From: Macrotis lagotis
Lineage: Eukaryota; Chordata; Mammalia; Peramelemorphia; Peramelidae
Assembly: GCF_037893015.1 (NCBI RefSeq)
Contig: NC_133666.1
Coordinates: 465,300,867-465,364,866, forward strand
DNA: 64,000 bases
Direction: 5' to 3'
Position 1 is the first letter of the stretch. Every line of letters begins with the position of its first letter. This document shows positions 34,258 through 45,599 of the stretch, piece by piece. Below the pieces are notes generated by a model that was not told the DNA's origin, ran no database searches, and was given only the letters and a program-made list of their open reading frames with translations. The position numbers and the translations under genes were made by a program.

Positions 34258-34420
34258 ATTTGACCTTGGACAAATCACTTAATCTTTGTTTGCCTGTTTC
34301 TTTAACTTTAAAATGGAGATCATTTTAGCACTTAGCTCTCAACGTTGTTGTATTAAATGAGATAATGATAAGTACTAATGCCCAGTCTATTATAGGTTAT
34401 TTAAAGGCTGTCATTATCTT
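34258..34420 (+). mobile_element. MIR-type SINE
   Basis: 'gaccttggacaaatcactta', 'tttaaaatggagatcatttt', 'ttgtattaaatgagataatg'. Confidence 0.65.
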
Positions 34421-34422
34421 CT

Positions 34423-34452
34423 TCATCCTCATCCTCATCCTCATCCTCATCA
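34423..34452 (+). repeat. (TCATCC)n minisatellite
   Basis: Four to five TCATCC hexamers. Confidence 0.9.
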
Positions 34453-34469
34453 TTATATGGAAGCAGAAG

Positions 34470-34640
34470 GATGAAGAGTGAAGAGAACATTGGCCTGAGA
34501 GTTGAGAACCAGGTTTTGGTTGGCTCTTCCACTAACTAACTCTGAGGTTGTTGACAAGTACTTGTTCCCTGGTTGTGCTTTGAAATGAGAGAATTGGACT
34601 AGATGGTTTCAGCTCTAAAAGTTTTCGAATGAGAAACATT
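34470..34640 (+). mobile_element. MIR-type SINE
   Basis: 'gttgagaaccaggttttggt', 'gagagaattggactagatgg'. Confidence 0.55.
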
Positions 34641-35409
34641 TTCAAACAGAGTTGTATTGCAGGGGTTTTTTTCCTCCACATGACCCAATAATAGGGTCTG
34701 TCTAGAAGTTTTTTTTAAAAATGTTTTTAAAACAGATCCCATGACATTCTTTCAGGGACATACCAGTATTTTCTAACTTTGAATCAGAAGGGTTTTTTTA
34801 GAATGGTCAACCTAAATATAAGACAACTACCCTTTGTCCTTCTTTCAGTGGAATTAGAAAAACAGCCTACTTATTCACTATTTTTCAAAAAATATGTTGT
34901 TTTCCCTTATGCCTCTTTTCCCTTTAGGGAAGTCCTTTAAGTTAACTTTCTTGAACTTTTATTCATAGGCACACTTTCCCAAATGCTTAGTTATTTTTTA
35001 TCTTTTCTAGTCTTAATCTTTTTCTAATTCTTCCATATATGAATCTGTTGGTAAGAGTAAAATGAAATACTGTTCTGTAAATGAAACCACACCCACTCCT
35101 AATACATTTTATAGACAATATAGAGACCAGGAAAAAAACTTTCAAGAGTTATTTGTAATGTATATTCATTCTCTAAAAATAAATATGGGGATTAAAATGG
35201 ACTGAGAATAAAGTGAATAATTTTTGCCTTTAAGTGCATCAAGATCTAATAGAAGAGAAATGTCAGATCTCAATGATACAACAATCTTCCCATGAAGAAA
35301 GCAATTTGTGCAGAAATTGGGGATCTATAAGAAATAACTCAACACTGAACAGAGAAAGAAGGGAAAGTGAATTTTCATTTGACTGACTTGAAGGAGTCAT
35401 TAAGTAGAT
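34641..35409. other. Intron stretch, nothing recognised
   Basis: AT-rich, no repeat or exon supported. Confidence 0.4.
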
Positions 35410-35880
35410 AACCACAGTGTCCTGTGGAAGGGGGCTTGATTCTGGAGTTAGGAGAGATATAAAAATTTCAAAATAACAAATCTGCTACCTACTAGAAGAA
35501 CTTAAGAAATTATAGGCAGATCTTTTAATTTCTGAGTTTTTAATGTCTCCTTCAGTGCTTTCAGTTGTGTTTGATTCATTATGACTTCATTTGGGTTTTG
35601 TTTGTTTTTCTTTTTTTGGTAGAGATAATGGAGTGGTTTGTCATTTCCTTCTTGAGCACATTTTTTAGATCAAGGAAAACCAAGGCAAACAGGATTATGT
35701 GACCTGCTCAGGGTCACCTAGCTAGTAAATGTCTAATACCAGATTTGAACTAAGATCTTCCTAACTTCAGGTCCTGTGCACACTACCCACTGTGCCCTAA
35801 AATGGCAAATCTTGGTCAAGATGTTTATAATACTTGTAGCACCTACCTGACAGGACTGTTGTTAGGACTGAATGATTATA
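35410..35880 (+). mobile_element. MIR-type SINE split by a MAR1-like SINE
   Basis: MIR text at 35410-35555 ('gcttgattctggagttagga') and 35810-35880 ('gtagcacctacctgacagga') reads in order around an antisense MAR1-like SINE at about 35562-35800 ('gtttgtcatttccttcttga', 'gggtcacctagctagtaaat'). Confidence 0.65.
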
Positions 35881-36031
35881 TAATCAATATAATACAATGT
35901 TTGTTTAATACCATATTTTCATTTTTTGGTCTTTCTTTATATACTTAGTACTTAGCATGGTCCCGGAAACATTAAAAAATGTTAGTTAACTGAAGTGATA
36001 GTGCTATATAAATAGTAATCATTCTAGATGC

Positions 36032-36148
36032 TATATATATATATATATAATGTTATTGTTTGATTCTGACAGAAAATGCTCCAAGTATTACTAATCACCA
36101 TTTGCCATTTTAGAGATAAATAAACTGAGGCTTCTGTATTAAGAAATT

Positions 36149-36204
<56 letters not shown>

Positions 36205-36215
36205 ATGTGTGTGTG
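36032..36215. repeat. Three (TA)n/(TG)n tracts
   Basis: (TA)n at 36032-36049 and 36151-36207, then GTGTGTGTGT to about 36219. Confidence 0.93.
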
Positions 36216-36219
36216 TGTA

Positions 36220-37352
36220 TAAATATATAATATATAATACAGATAATGATATATCTGCCACATATATTTTAAAATTAATGTAACACATAACAATATTAAT
36301 ATAGCATACTTTATTTTTACATATATTACATATACAATTACATTACATCTGCAAAACTGAGAGTGCTATTCTTGAAGGTCCTTGCAATCTCTAACTCAAG
36401 TCCTGAAGAAGTAGAAACCTTTTACACCAAAAAGAAAGATGGGCTTGTGGGCAATCAAGAGAAGTTTAAGAATTGAGACTTAAGACAATAAGAAAAGGAA
36501 ACATGTGTGTCATGCTTAGGGATAGAGGAGAGAGAGAGAGTGAAAACCTGTAAATAAGAGACTATTTTTTCTTCATCCTAAATCACAGTACTTGTTCTGA
36601 TGAAACACAAGGGCCAAAGTATTACAATTACAGTAGGGAAAAGACCTTAGAAATTCAGAGGAAAAGCCTTAGCTAAATTTTTGGCCAGAGGCTTGTGTTG
36701 TCTGCTTGGCAAATTTTCCTTTTGGGTCTGTGCAATCTATCACTTTTAGAATTCAGTTCTGGCCAGAATTTTCTTGTGAGGGGGAACTGGTTAAAAGGTT
36801 CAGAACCCCAGAACTTGGCTTTTCTTTCTTTCCCATGGCTGGTTTCAAGGACTTGGCAGCTTTTATTTGTATAGATAGACTCTTTTGAAAATTGGTCAAC
36901 AGGTTAAAAAAAATAACAATATAAAAAACACTGTGAAACTTTCAAAGTTGTCTGGTTGTGTGGCACATTTCTAGAAATCACACAGAGAGCATTACAAAAG
37001 AGGTTGTGCTTGCTTTGCATAGTGAATTGCCAATGAAATAGTGGTTGGAAATCACTAGAACAAAGAGAGAGGAGCCACCAATTTTTATATTTTCCTTGGG
37101 GGGAGGGGGTAGACTGGGATTTGTTCCCTGTAACCACACCACTATCAGCTGCCACTGGTAAGATCAAAGAACCAAATGAACTCAGCTATGATTCAACTTA
37201 CATCCTGTTATACACCTAGCAGACAATCAGGCCCTATTGTCATGGCAGAGAGGAAGATGGGAAATAAATAAGTTAAGTATCTACAATGTTCCAAAGTAGG
37301 TGTCATGTTTAACATTTCACTAATGATACCTTATTTTCTCAAAGGAGCCAGT

Positions 37353-37354
<2 letters not shown>
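36220..37354. other. Intron stretch, nothing recognised
   Basis: No recognised repeat or exon. Small open frames lack domains. Confidence 0.4.

Positions 37355-37357
<3 letters not shown>

Positions 37358-37385
<28 letters not shown>
37358..37385. repeat. (TA)n tract before palindrome
   Basis: About 14 TA units ending directly at the palindrome. Confidence 0.95.
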
Positions 37386-37387
<2 letters not shown>

Positions 37388-37430
37388 AAAAACAAGTCTC
37401 TCAAGTTAAACTTGAGAGACTTGTTTTTTG
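37386..37430. repeat. 45-bp palindrome, 22-bp perfect arms, 1-base centre
   Basis: Left arm 37386-37407 (begins CAAAAAACAAGTCTCTCAAG), centre A at 37408, right arm 37409-37430, every base complementary. Not recognised as a known repeat. The flanks are TAT on the left and GTATA on the right, which would suit a TA-target Tc1/mariner miniature element, but the one-base centre is unusual. Confidence 0.93.
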
Positions 37431-37479
37431 GTATAACATTTAATAAGCATTTATTAAAAGCTTCCCTAGAATCTTATAT

Positions 37480-37670
37480 TTTCTGTGAAGCTTAGTTCAA
37501 GAGCCATTATCTAAGTAAAACCTTTCCTGATCCCCTCAGTTGCTAGTGCCTTCCAACCCAAATGTTTACTTTTCATTGATGTTGTACATGCTTATCTACC
37601 TTAATAGAATAAAAACTCCTTGAAGGCAGGGACTCCTTCATTTTGCCTTTGTATCTCTATCTCCTAATAT
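37480..37670 (+). mobile_element. L2-like 3'-end fragment
   Basis: 'aatagaataaaaactccttg' then 'aaggcagggactccttcatt' and 'tttgtatctctatctcct'. Confidence 0.6.
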
Positions 37671-37734
37671 GATACAATTTATATATACATATATATACAT
37701 ATATATTAAGCTCCTACCACATACATATGTAATA

Positions 37735-37781
<47 letters not shown>

Positions 37782-37790
37782 GTTCACAGA
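37669..37790. repeat. Compound (TA)n microsatellite
   Basis: TA/CATA-rich block, with its longest pure TA run at 37741-37777. Confidence 0.93.
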
Positions 37791-37820
37791 TTATTGCTTG
37801 TTTGCCTCCTTAACTGGAGC

Positions 37821-37966
37821 CTTTTTTTGGAAAGGCAGTGGGGTTAAGTGATTTGCCCAAGGTCACATGGCTAGGTAATTATTAAGTGGTTGAGTTCACA
37901 TTTGAACTCAGGTCCTCCTGACTCCAGGGCCAATGCTCTATCCAGTACACCACCTAGCTACCCCCG
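37821..37966 (-). mobile_element. WSINE1-like SINE
   Basis: Antisense: 'ggcagtggggttaagtgatt', 'catggctaggtaattattaa', 'ccacctagctaccccc'. Confidence 0.87.
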
Positions 37967-38450
37967 AGTGAATCTTTTTGAAGGATATCATGTCTAAAGC
38001 ACAAACAAACAAACCCAAAACCATCATGATACTCCCCACCAAAGACCAGAAAAGTTAGATTTCCTTTCTTCACCATTGTTTTCCACTTTCAAACCTACTG
38101 TAATTCAGCTGTCAGTATGGGAAGATGGGGACCCGGAAAAGAATCATGACAACCACAGGAGTCCTGGGGAAGAAAATTTGAGCCAAGTCCTCAAAGTTTA
38201 ATTTCACTTCAATCAAATATTTTGGAAGATGTGAGGATGGAGGAGATAAACATTTGTTCTTTTTTCATGTCTTGATTTAGTGCCTCTCTAAAGAACAGAA
38301 TGTTAGATACTAGTTCTATTGAAGCTAAAATGAACAGACATACTTTACAAATGAGGAAGACACTGTTAGGCTTGTATTGGGTCATTCACAAATACAATAT
38401 CTTTTGACTCAATATTCCAATTACTGTATGCACTCCCTCACTACAGAGTT
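37967..38450. other. Intron stretch, nothing recognised
   Basis: No repeat or exon supported. Confidence 0.4.
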
Positions 38451-38667
38451 CTCTACACCAATTTCTGATTTCATTCCACCTCCAATTAGCATACATAGTG
38501 TCCTAGTGTTTTGCTTTTAAAAATTTTTTTGAAAGTTGGGGTTATGTGTTTGTCCAGGGTCACACAGTTAGGAAGTATCAAGTGACTGAAGTCAAATTTG
38601 AACTCAAGTTCCAGCTCCCAAATCCAGCCTGTGCTGGATCTATTCCCTGTGCCACTTAGCTGCCTAT
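38451..38667 (-). mobile_element. SINE with shared extra tail, copy 1
   Basis: Antisense tRNA-SINE at 38519-38667 ('ggttatgtgtttgtccaggg', 'gccacttagctgcc'). About 68 bases beyond its 3' end (38451-38518) are also shared with 40878-41083. Confidence 0.6.
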
Positions 38668-38794
38668 CTAGTTCTTCAGAGTTTATTGATATTTCTCATT
38701 TATTTATAATTTCCTTCTAATAAATAATCTATGACTGATATGTCATAGTATAACTATTCACTAGTTATTATATCTTTAGGTTAGATATTCTGAA

Positions 38795-39000
38795 CCAGGG
38801 AACAACAGTACGGCTTTCCTCCCTCCCACATTGTGATTGTAAATAAATTTCAGAGATCTATGAACCTGAAAAAGAAAAAAAAGTCATTATTTTAATTAAC
38901 CTGTGTGAAATTAGTTTTTTCTTCAATTATGAATTTAAAAATATTTTGAGAAGGGGACATCATAAGACTGCTAAAGAGATTCAAAGCACAAAAAAAGGTT
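38795..39000 (+). repeat. hAT-like dispersed repeat, copy 1
   Basis: 'tttcagagatctatgaacct', 'tcaattatgaatttaaaaa', 'attttgagaaggggacatc', ending 'aaaaaaggttagcag'. Same family as 53640, 58375 and 60245. Confidence 0.5.
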
Positions 39001-39049
39001 AGCAGTCCTATATAGAACCTGATTTTCTAGTTCTTTGAAATTACAAACT

Positions 39050-39212
39050 TGGGGCAGCTAGGTGGCACAATGAATAGAGCACTGGCTCTGGAGTTAGGAG
39101 GACCTGAGTTCAATTCTGGCCTCAGACACTTAATAATTACCTAGCTGTGTGGTCTTGGGTAAGCCACTTAACCCCATTGCCTTGCAAAAAAAAAAACTAA
39201 ACAAAAAAAAAA
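39050..39212 (+). mobile_element. Young WSINE1-like SINE with 13-bp duplication
   Basis: Full-length sense SINE starting 'ggggcagctaggtggcacaa' with a pure A-rich tail. Flanking GAAATTACAAACT is identical at 39037-39049 and 39213-39225. It has the cleanest tail of the SINEs here. Confidence 0.95.
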
Positions 39213-39227
39213 GAAATTACAAACTAG

Positions 39228-39440
39228 ATTTTTCTTTGTCATATTTAGGATATATTTCCAATAATGTGATTATTGTTTAAGAGGGTATTAATAATTTTGT
39301 TAATCTTGTTGTTTATTGCCAAATTACCCTTTCTTCAAAAAGATTCCATCAGCATTATAGCATTGTAACTGTCTTTTTATAGTCTTGTTAACATCGAATT
39401 TTGGTAGAGGTAACTCATTTTGACCTACTTTGTAGGACTA
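39228..39440 (-). mobile_element. Old L1 fragment
   Basis: 'ggatatatttccaataatgt' and 'attgccaaattacccttt' resemble the antisense L1 ORF2 tail, strongly diverged. Confidence 0.5.
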
Positions 39441-39739
39441 TTTTGATGATCAAAAATAATTTAAACATTATTAGTTCAGACTAGAGAGAATGGCTACACC
39501 CATGAGAAAATGATGAAGTGAAACAGATTCCTCATATGGCCCCTCATCTGGAAGATTCTTGTTAAAAAATATTCTTCCTCATTATGTAAGCAGATCCTCT
39601 TGACAGTTAACAATTGAATTCTCAGCCTGTTCCAGGAAGAAGGATTCCTATGGAGTAAAAAGAATATAAATAGAACTATACACATACCAAAGACTGTTTG
39701 CACGTCCACCTGCAACTTAGTATTTTGGCCTTTAACACT

Positions 39740-39910
39740 TCATACTTGTAAGAGCTTTATAATTGTTTACGAATGTGAGATGGTTGGGAAATTTTATCTC
39801 TTTTCATTGTGCAGATGAAGAAACTCAGAGAGGTTAAGGTTAAGTGGTTTGTCTGGCAAACATGGAAAGGCCTCAGTGTCTCACAGTGGGAAGGCTTGGT
39901 TTCTAATGAG
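39740..39910 (-). mobile_element. MIR-type SINE
   Basis: Antisense 'gcagatgaagaaactcagag', 'aggttaaggttaagtggttt'. Confidence 0.55.
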
Positions 39911-40419
39911 TAATAGGGGAAAGCTGCAGACATTTAGCTATGTACCACTTAGGATGATGGAGAATTGCTGGGTCTTACAAAGAGAATTTACTGTCCTTCC
40001 CAAATGACTTTCAGTAAATGAAAATATTAGGTTAAGTAAATTTTGTGGGTCATATTTTAATTATTTCTAATGAGATTTGGGTTCTTGTTTTCCTCCTTAA
40101 AATAAGCAGTATCCTATTGCTTTTGATAATGGCCTCTTTGTCTATAGTCTGTAGAGGAAGGTTAACAATTAGTCTTAGACCTAAACACTACTGAACATGG
40201 GACACCTACTGGTTATTATGATGCCACCACAAGTTTCCCATGTTTCTTTTTCTTCCTTGATCTTCTCTTTATGGAATTAACTTCTTGGTTTATTTGTCGT
40301 AGAAATCAATGTATAAAACTTGACTAGTTTCTTTATAACTTTTTTTAGTAGGAAATAGGAAAACTGTTTTAGTAGGAGTTTTTATGCTAATTAATTTAAT
40401 GAAATGTTTAAATTACCCT
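39911..40419. other. Intron stretch, nothing recognised
   Basis: No repeat or exon supported. Confidence 0.4.
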
Positions 40420-40580
40420 GGAAAGTGTTTCTGCAGTCAGAGGACTAGGGTTCAAATGTTACCTCTGATGTTTAACTACATGTGTGTTACACCTGGAGTC
40501 TTAACCTGCTTCTTTCTCTGTAAAATTAAGCAGATGGATGAGATGATGTCTAGCTGCAGACCTATGATCCTATATATTTA
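40420..40580 (+). mobile_element. MIR/MAR-type SINE fragment
   Basis: 'gaggactagggttcaaatgt' (B-box-like) and 'cttctttctctgtaaaatta'. Confidence 0.5.
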
Positions 40581-40680
40581 AAAAGAAAGGAAATATTGAA
40601 AATCATAAGAGATAAGCCTGCTACATAAGAAGAGCTAGTCAGTAGTCAACATTTAAATGCTGAGTGTGATAGGTGATATT

Positions 40681-40682
40681 TA

Positions 40683-40721
<39 letters not shown>

Positions 40722-40722
40722 C
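40681..40722. repeat. (TA)n microsatellite
   Basis: About 16 TA units plus flanking TATG. Confidence 0.95.
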
Positions 40723-40807
40723 AAACTTCCCATCTAATACTAATATATTGATTTCCCCTAATGAGTCTCTCATCATATTAATGATTCTTATCAATTGCAA
40801 TTAATTT

Positions 40808-40877
40808 TTTTTACATTTTTCTTTGGAGGCATTGGGGTTAAGTGACTTGCCTTGTATCACACAGCTAGCAAGATTTT
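40808..40877 (-). mobile_element. SINE 3' fragment
   Basis: 'gcattggggttaagtgactt' and 'tcacacagctagcaag' only. The tRNA part is missing where the next element begins. Confidence 0.6.
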
Positions 40878-41083
40878 CCTATACCAATTTCTGGTTTATT
40901 CTATCCCCAATTACCATATGTGGTATCCTAGTTCTTTTCTTTAAAACTTTTTTGGGGGTTGGGGTTAACTGACTTGCTATAGGTCATGGTCAGCAAGTAA
41001 CAAGTGACTGAGGTAGGATTTGATCTCACATCCTACAGGCTACTTGCTCTATTAACTGTACCACCTAACTACCTCTTTAAATT
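40878..41083 (-). mobile_element. SINE with shared extra tail, copy 2
   Basis: Antisense tRNA-SINE at 40945-41083 ('tgaggtaggatttgatctca', 'accacctaactacctc'), preceded by 'ataccaatttctggtttatt' and 'ccccaattaccatatg'. These align with 38455-38500. Confidence 0.6.
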
Positions 41084-41439
41084 AATTCTTTTCAAAGCCT
41101 GTAATCCAATCACATTCCCTACTAACTTTCTTATTTCTGGGATGCCCCCGACTTTCAAATTTTTGGTAAACCTGAGGAGACTGCCAGTGACTCTTATTTT
41201 GCTTACTCCTTGACTATCGTTCAGTATCTCAGGGTCCAGTCACAGTACTGCAGAGTCAGGTGAATTTTCTAACTTTCATATTTTAATTATGGTTAAAAAA
41301 TTTTCTCATACCACTAGTGAATACTACAAATTAGATTTTACATATAAATATGGAAAATAACTTTAAATTTGCATGATGTTATTTTCTTCTTTTTTTTTAG
41401 TTTGTTAGGGTTTCTTACACCCACCTTTAATGTAAAATC

Positions 41440-41570
41440 AGCATGGGACAATGGAAAGAACCATGGATTTAGAAACAAGACCAAAGTTTGGCTTTAATGC
41501 TACTTATGATATTGGACATGTCACTCTCTTCTAGGGCTTTATTATATGATCCTGTGATGACTATCTCCTT
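41440..41570 (+). mobile_element. MIR-type SINE fragment
   Basis: 'gggacaatggaaagaaccat' and 'gatattggacatgtcactct'. Confidence 0.5.
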
Positions 41571-42879
41571 CAGATTTTATTTTTTAATTGTGATATGAGG
41601 ACTTCTGGGAGAGAGAATAAATTCACAGTTTCCTATTAAACATCACTCCCCCCCCCCCATCCTTTTATGTTTTGAGATAGGCAGGCAATCTTGTAATATA
41701 ATTGAATCCTGCCCAAGCTGGTGTCAAAAGAGACCTCAGAAAACATCTAGTTCAAGTGGGACTTCAACTGCAAAAAACTGCAAAAGTGGTCAATTACCTT
41801 TCTCTTCTCTAATATGGGACTGCTTGGTGCAGGAACTGTCTCCGAAAACTATCTTAACTCCTTTTGGAAAACTCTAATTTTTAAGCTATGTTAAGCTGAG
41901 TCTAAATCTCCTTTTTTCCCCATCATGCACCTGTTGCTTGTAGTTTTGGCCCCAGCATGAGCAGAAATTTCACTTCCACAGCTAGTTCTTCATATGCTTA
42001 AAGAGAAATGTCTTATTTTCTCTTAAACCTTTTTTTCTCCACGATATACACCTCCAATTCCACTGTCCCTGGGTACACTTTTCCCCCCTCCCTCCCTCTC
42101 TCCTTTCTTATTTATTCTTTTGCCAGATGAAGGTGCCTCCAACCCCACTCCTTTCCACCTACTGTGGAATTCTTTAGGAAGGACAAAAAACTCATTTGTC
42201 CCTAACCAGTCCAAGTCAGACATTCAAATACTGTAGCCACAATAAATTATTATTGGCATAGTGACCCGAAGGCCAGAATTTGTCAAGCCCTGGTTTTTTA
42301 TATCATGGCACTTGGTATATCAAGTCTGTCTCCTTAGAACACAGTCAGTCCCAAAAGATTAATTGCTTGAAAAACCAGAAGGATTTTGTTTAATCTCATT
42401 GATACAATCTTGTAGCATGGACTTTGAATTCTGAGGATTAACAAGGCCCTTTATTAAGTGCTTTAGGTTAAGTAGAAGGTTGCTCTGTGATATATTGTAG
42501 TATTCTAATTTGGCAAGATGGGTTAATCAGCATTCTCTTCCCCCAAAAAAGTCATCATCTAAAATATTGTGAGTTGTAATGCTGATCTACAGGAAGGAAT
42601 ATATCTGAAAAGCAAGAGTGATTGGTCTTTGGATCTGTCAGGATGGAATATTTATTGAGGGTTTTAAATTTTCACCTAAGGATACTGTGAATGGGTGTGT
42701 ACTTTACAGTAGAGAGAAAAAGAAATTAAGTGTAAACTGGGAAAGAGCAATAACCATCTCTTTCTTCTGGACAGATGACAACTGACAGGAAAATTTTCAA
42801 GTAGTAAAATAGAACTCTATGATTTTACATACTGAAGCCTGAAAAGGATGAAAAAATAGATAGAAAAGATATTACAGTA
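41571..42879. other. Intron stretch, mostly unassigned
   Basis: C-run at 41648-41659. No exon or clear repeat. Confidence 0.4.
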
Positions 42880-43085
42880 TGATATTTAAGCATATTGTGC
42901 TGGCAGCTGATGCTTTCCCTAATCCTCATTTGGCTGGCTTTTCCCCCAGAATTGTTTCTGTGCTAGAGTGTTAATGGATTGGTTAATTTGTGAGCAAGAC
43001 TGCTAATTGTATTAAGCCTCTAAAACCTTATTAAGCTTTTGTGTAGAATTAGATCACAATTTAGGGAGGCTGCATATCATGAGGT
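42880..43085. promoter_or_regulatory. PTPRM: Candidate conserved non-coding element
   Basis: Repeat-free, with homeodomain-type cores (GTTAATGGATTGGTTAATTT, CTAATTGTATTAAG). Function is inferred from texture only. Confidence 0.3.
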
Positions 43086-43241
43086 TGGGAAAAGGACAGC
43101 AAAGAAGTGAGTCTGTGAGCTTAGACTGGGGGAAAAGGCCTGAAGAAAGTTTTGTAAAAAACAGTGGTTTATACAAAAGGACTTGTTTCACCATGGAGTT
43201 TGCATGTCCTCTTTATTTTTTAATGTTGGATTTTTACAATT

Positions 43242-43470
43242 CTTTTGTTGTTGTTCTGTTATTTCAGTCAGACCTCATTTGTGACCCCATTTGCAAAAGT
43301 GACTTGCCATTTCCTTCTCCAATTTATTTTACAGATGAGGAAACGGAGGCAAACAATGTTAAATGACTAGTCCATAGTCACACAGTTAGTAATTGTGTGA
43401 AGTCAGATCTGAATTTAGGAAGATTCCTGACTTCAAGTAAGACACTCAATCCACCACACCTTCCTAAATT
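43242..43470 (-). mobile_element. MAR1-like SINE
   Basis: Antisense tail 'tttgttgttgttctgttatt', 'tgacttgccatttccttctc', 'gaaacggaggcaaacaatg'. Confidence 0.82.
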
Positions 43471-44700
43471 GCCCTTTTCTTTCATGGTCATAAGAAATGA
43501 GCAAGAGTTACAGTGTTAGAAAAGCTGGTGCTTTTAACTAACATTTTGTACTTCTATTTTGACATTATATTCTGTGTATTCCATACCTTAGTGGAATCAA
43601 CTCAATAACTGAAGCATGTTTTAGAAACTGTGACCCTTAACTGTTTTAAAATCTGTTTAACTGATTTATTGAAGCTGGGAAGGGGTTTTTTGAAATCTTG
43701 GCTGTTCACGAGTGTTTTCTTGTCATTCTTAGATGCTTTCATTGTCTAAGGGTTTCATAGGTAGGGATAGACAAATTTACTACCTGAAAATGTTCTGTTT
43801 TCATTTCAGAAAAGAAGAGTTAATATACCATGAAATATCCCATTGACCTCATGATAAGGAATAGTTAATAGCTCATTTGACATATTCTGTTGTTTTGGCA
43901 CAGATTAACTCCTTTTCAATTCACCTAGAATTTCAGTGCTGAGTGCTTGATGGTGTCAAGCTTTGGGCTAGTTATCTTGGACATCAGAAATGCTGACTCA
44001 GAATTAAGTTTCAGGGTCAGCTCAGCCAGGGCAAATGCAGTCAGAATGTTTCTACTTTCTTATGTATTTTTTTTCTCACCATCTCTTCCCCCTTGAGTAT
44101 TTTTTTAAAAGGTTGACCAATAATGAACTTCGATTGTTTGCCCAGAGTTAAGAAATAGGATATATTCATACTTGAATCCTCAATTTGGTCACATATTTTT
44201 ATTATTTTTCTGCATATAAAAAGATGATGGAAGTGAGGGGAAAATTCAGGGAAGAGATATTTTTAAAGGTTGATAAAATGTTTGCCCTGGATGTCAGAAC
44301 TTTCAAATCTAAAATGGTTGTAGTGCTGATCCCAATACTGAAATCTCATTAGATTCCTGACTAAATATTTTACTGAGGCTTAAAAATGCTCAGCATGTGC
44401 TTAAATATTCTAGAGCTGTGTTTCTCAAAATTAATTCAGACAAGAAATGCTTTGGGGCCTGACAATTATTGACAGACCCCATAAATATTGGCTTTATATC
44501 AATGAGGCTAAGGGGGAATTTTAAAACAGAGTAGAGGAAATTAAGTCTCATTTCATAATGAAGAACTACAGCTTACAGTTTTTGTGTTTTATTTACATGA
44601 TATATATTTATAGGGTGTTAATATTATATAATAATATATTGATTATGTAATTACATACAAGTTTTCTATATTATATCATGCATATACATGTATCTGGTCT
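43471..44700. other. PTPRM: Repeat-poor intron stretch
   Basis: 43600-44060 is free of recognisable repeats and of balanced composition. 44560-44700 is AT-rich. No exon. Confidence 0.4.
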
Positions 44701-45117
44701 TGGGAGTTAGGAAGATTTTAGTCCAGTCAATTAATTCACAAGCATCTGAAGATCTACTTTGTTGCAAGCATGTATGCATTGGGAGAATACAAAGAATAGT
44801 GGGAAGGGAATAAATATTTATTTATATAGTACTTACAATCTGTCACTTTATGAATGTTCTCATTTTAATTACTTACTTATGTATTTAAAAGTTCAATATA
44901 TAAAATAATTCTTTTTCATTCCTATTCAGACACAGTGTCCTAGGTTAAGATTGGTTAGTTATATATGGGCATTTCTGATTTGCATTGATGGGGAAGTTTT
45001 CCCAACCATAATTCCCAATATAGATGAAGCCGTAAGTCTGAACCCCCTACCCTATTGTACAAAAACAAAAAGAAAGAAGAAAGAAAAGAAAAACTGCCCA
45101 GTTAGAGGTAAGAAACA
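44701..45117. other. Intron stretch with old repeat traces
   Basis: 44720-44850 vaguely matches the ancient repeat also seen at 49706. An AG-rich run lies at 45060-45095. Confidence 0.35.
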
Positions 45118-45300
45118 CTATTTGTCAAGTCAAAAAACTTTAAGTTTGAATCCTGTCTTTTATACATACTAGTTGTGTGATCATGGACATGTCACTTAAC
45201 TGTCAGTATACCTCAAATAGTATGATCTTAATTTAGAAGAGCTACTAGTCTGTATTGACAGATGGAGTTTCTACACAGAAATAAATTTACTGGGTCCAAA
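45118..45300 (+). mobile_element. MIR-type SINE with 'tattgacagatggag' tail
   Basis: 'aagtttgaatcctgtctttt', 'gtgatcatggacatgtcact', then 'ctgtattgacagatggagtt'. The same tail type occurs at 46640 and 58650. Confidence 0.55.
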
Positions 45301-45599
45301 TAACAACTACTACTACAATTACTAAAAACTTTTTTCACTGACAAATTCACAATTTCTTTTTTTATTTTTGAGAAGAAAATTTTGATTACTGGTAATTTTT
45401 TTTGAGTCTGCTATTCACATAACTGGAATGTCAAGATTTTGTGAAAAAGCAGTGTTTGGGGAATGTTGTTCTATGGTATCTGTGATTGTTGCTTCACAAA
45501 TTATAGGCCTTCATGATAATCAGCCTATTGCGATTTGCTTTTTAGTCAGTATCTAATGAAAAAAAAGATAAGTATTTTCTTTAATTACTGGAAATAAAA

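Noticed and set aside
37386..37430. The palindrome as a microRNA precursor
   Set aside because: A one-base centre cannot form a normal hairpin loop, and the arm would be too short for Drosha processing.
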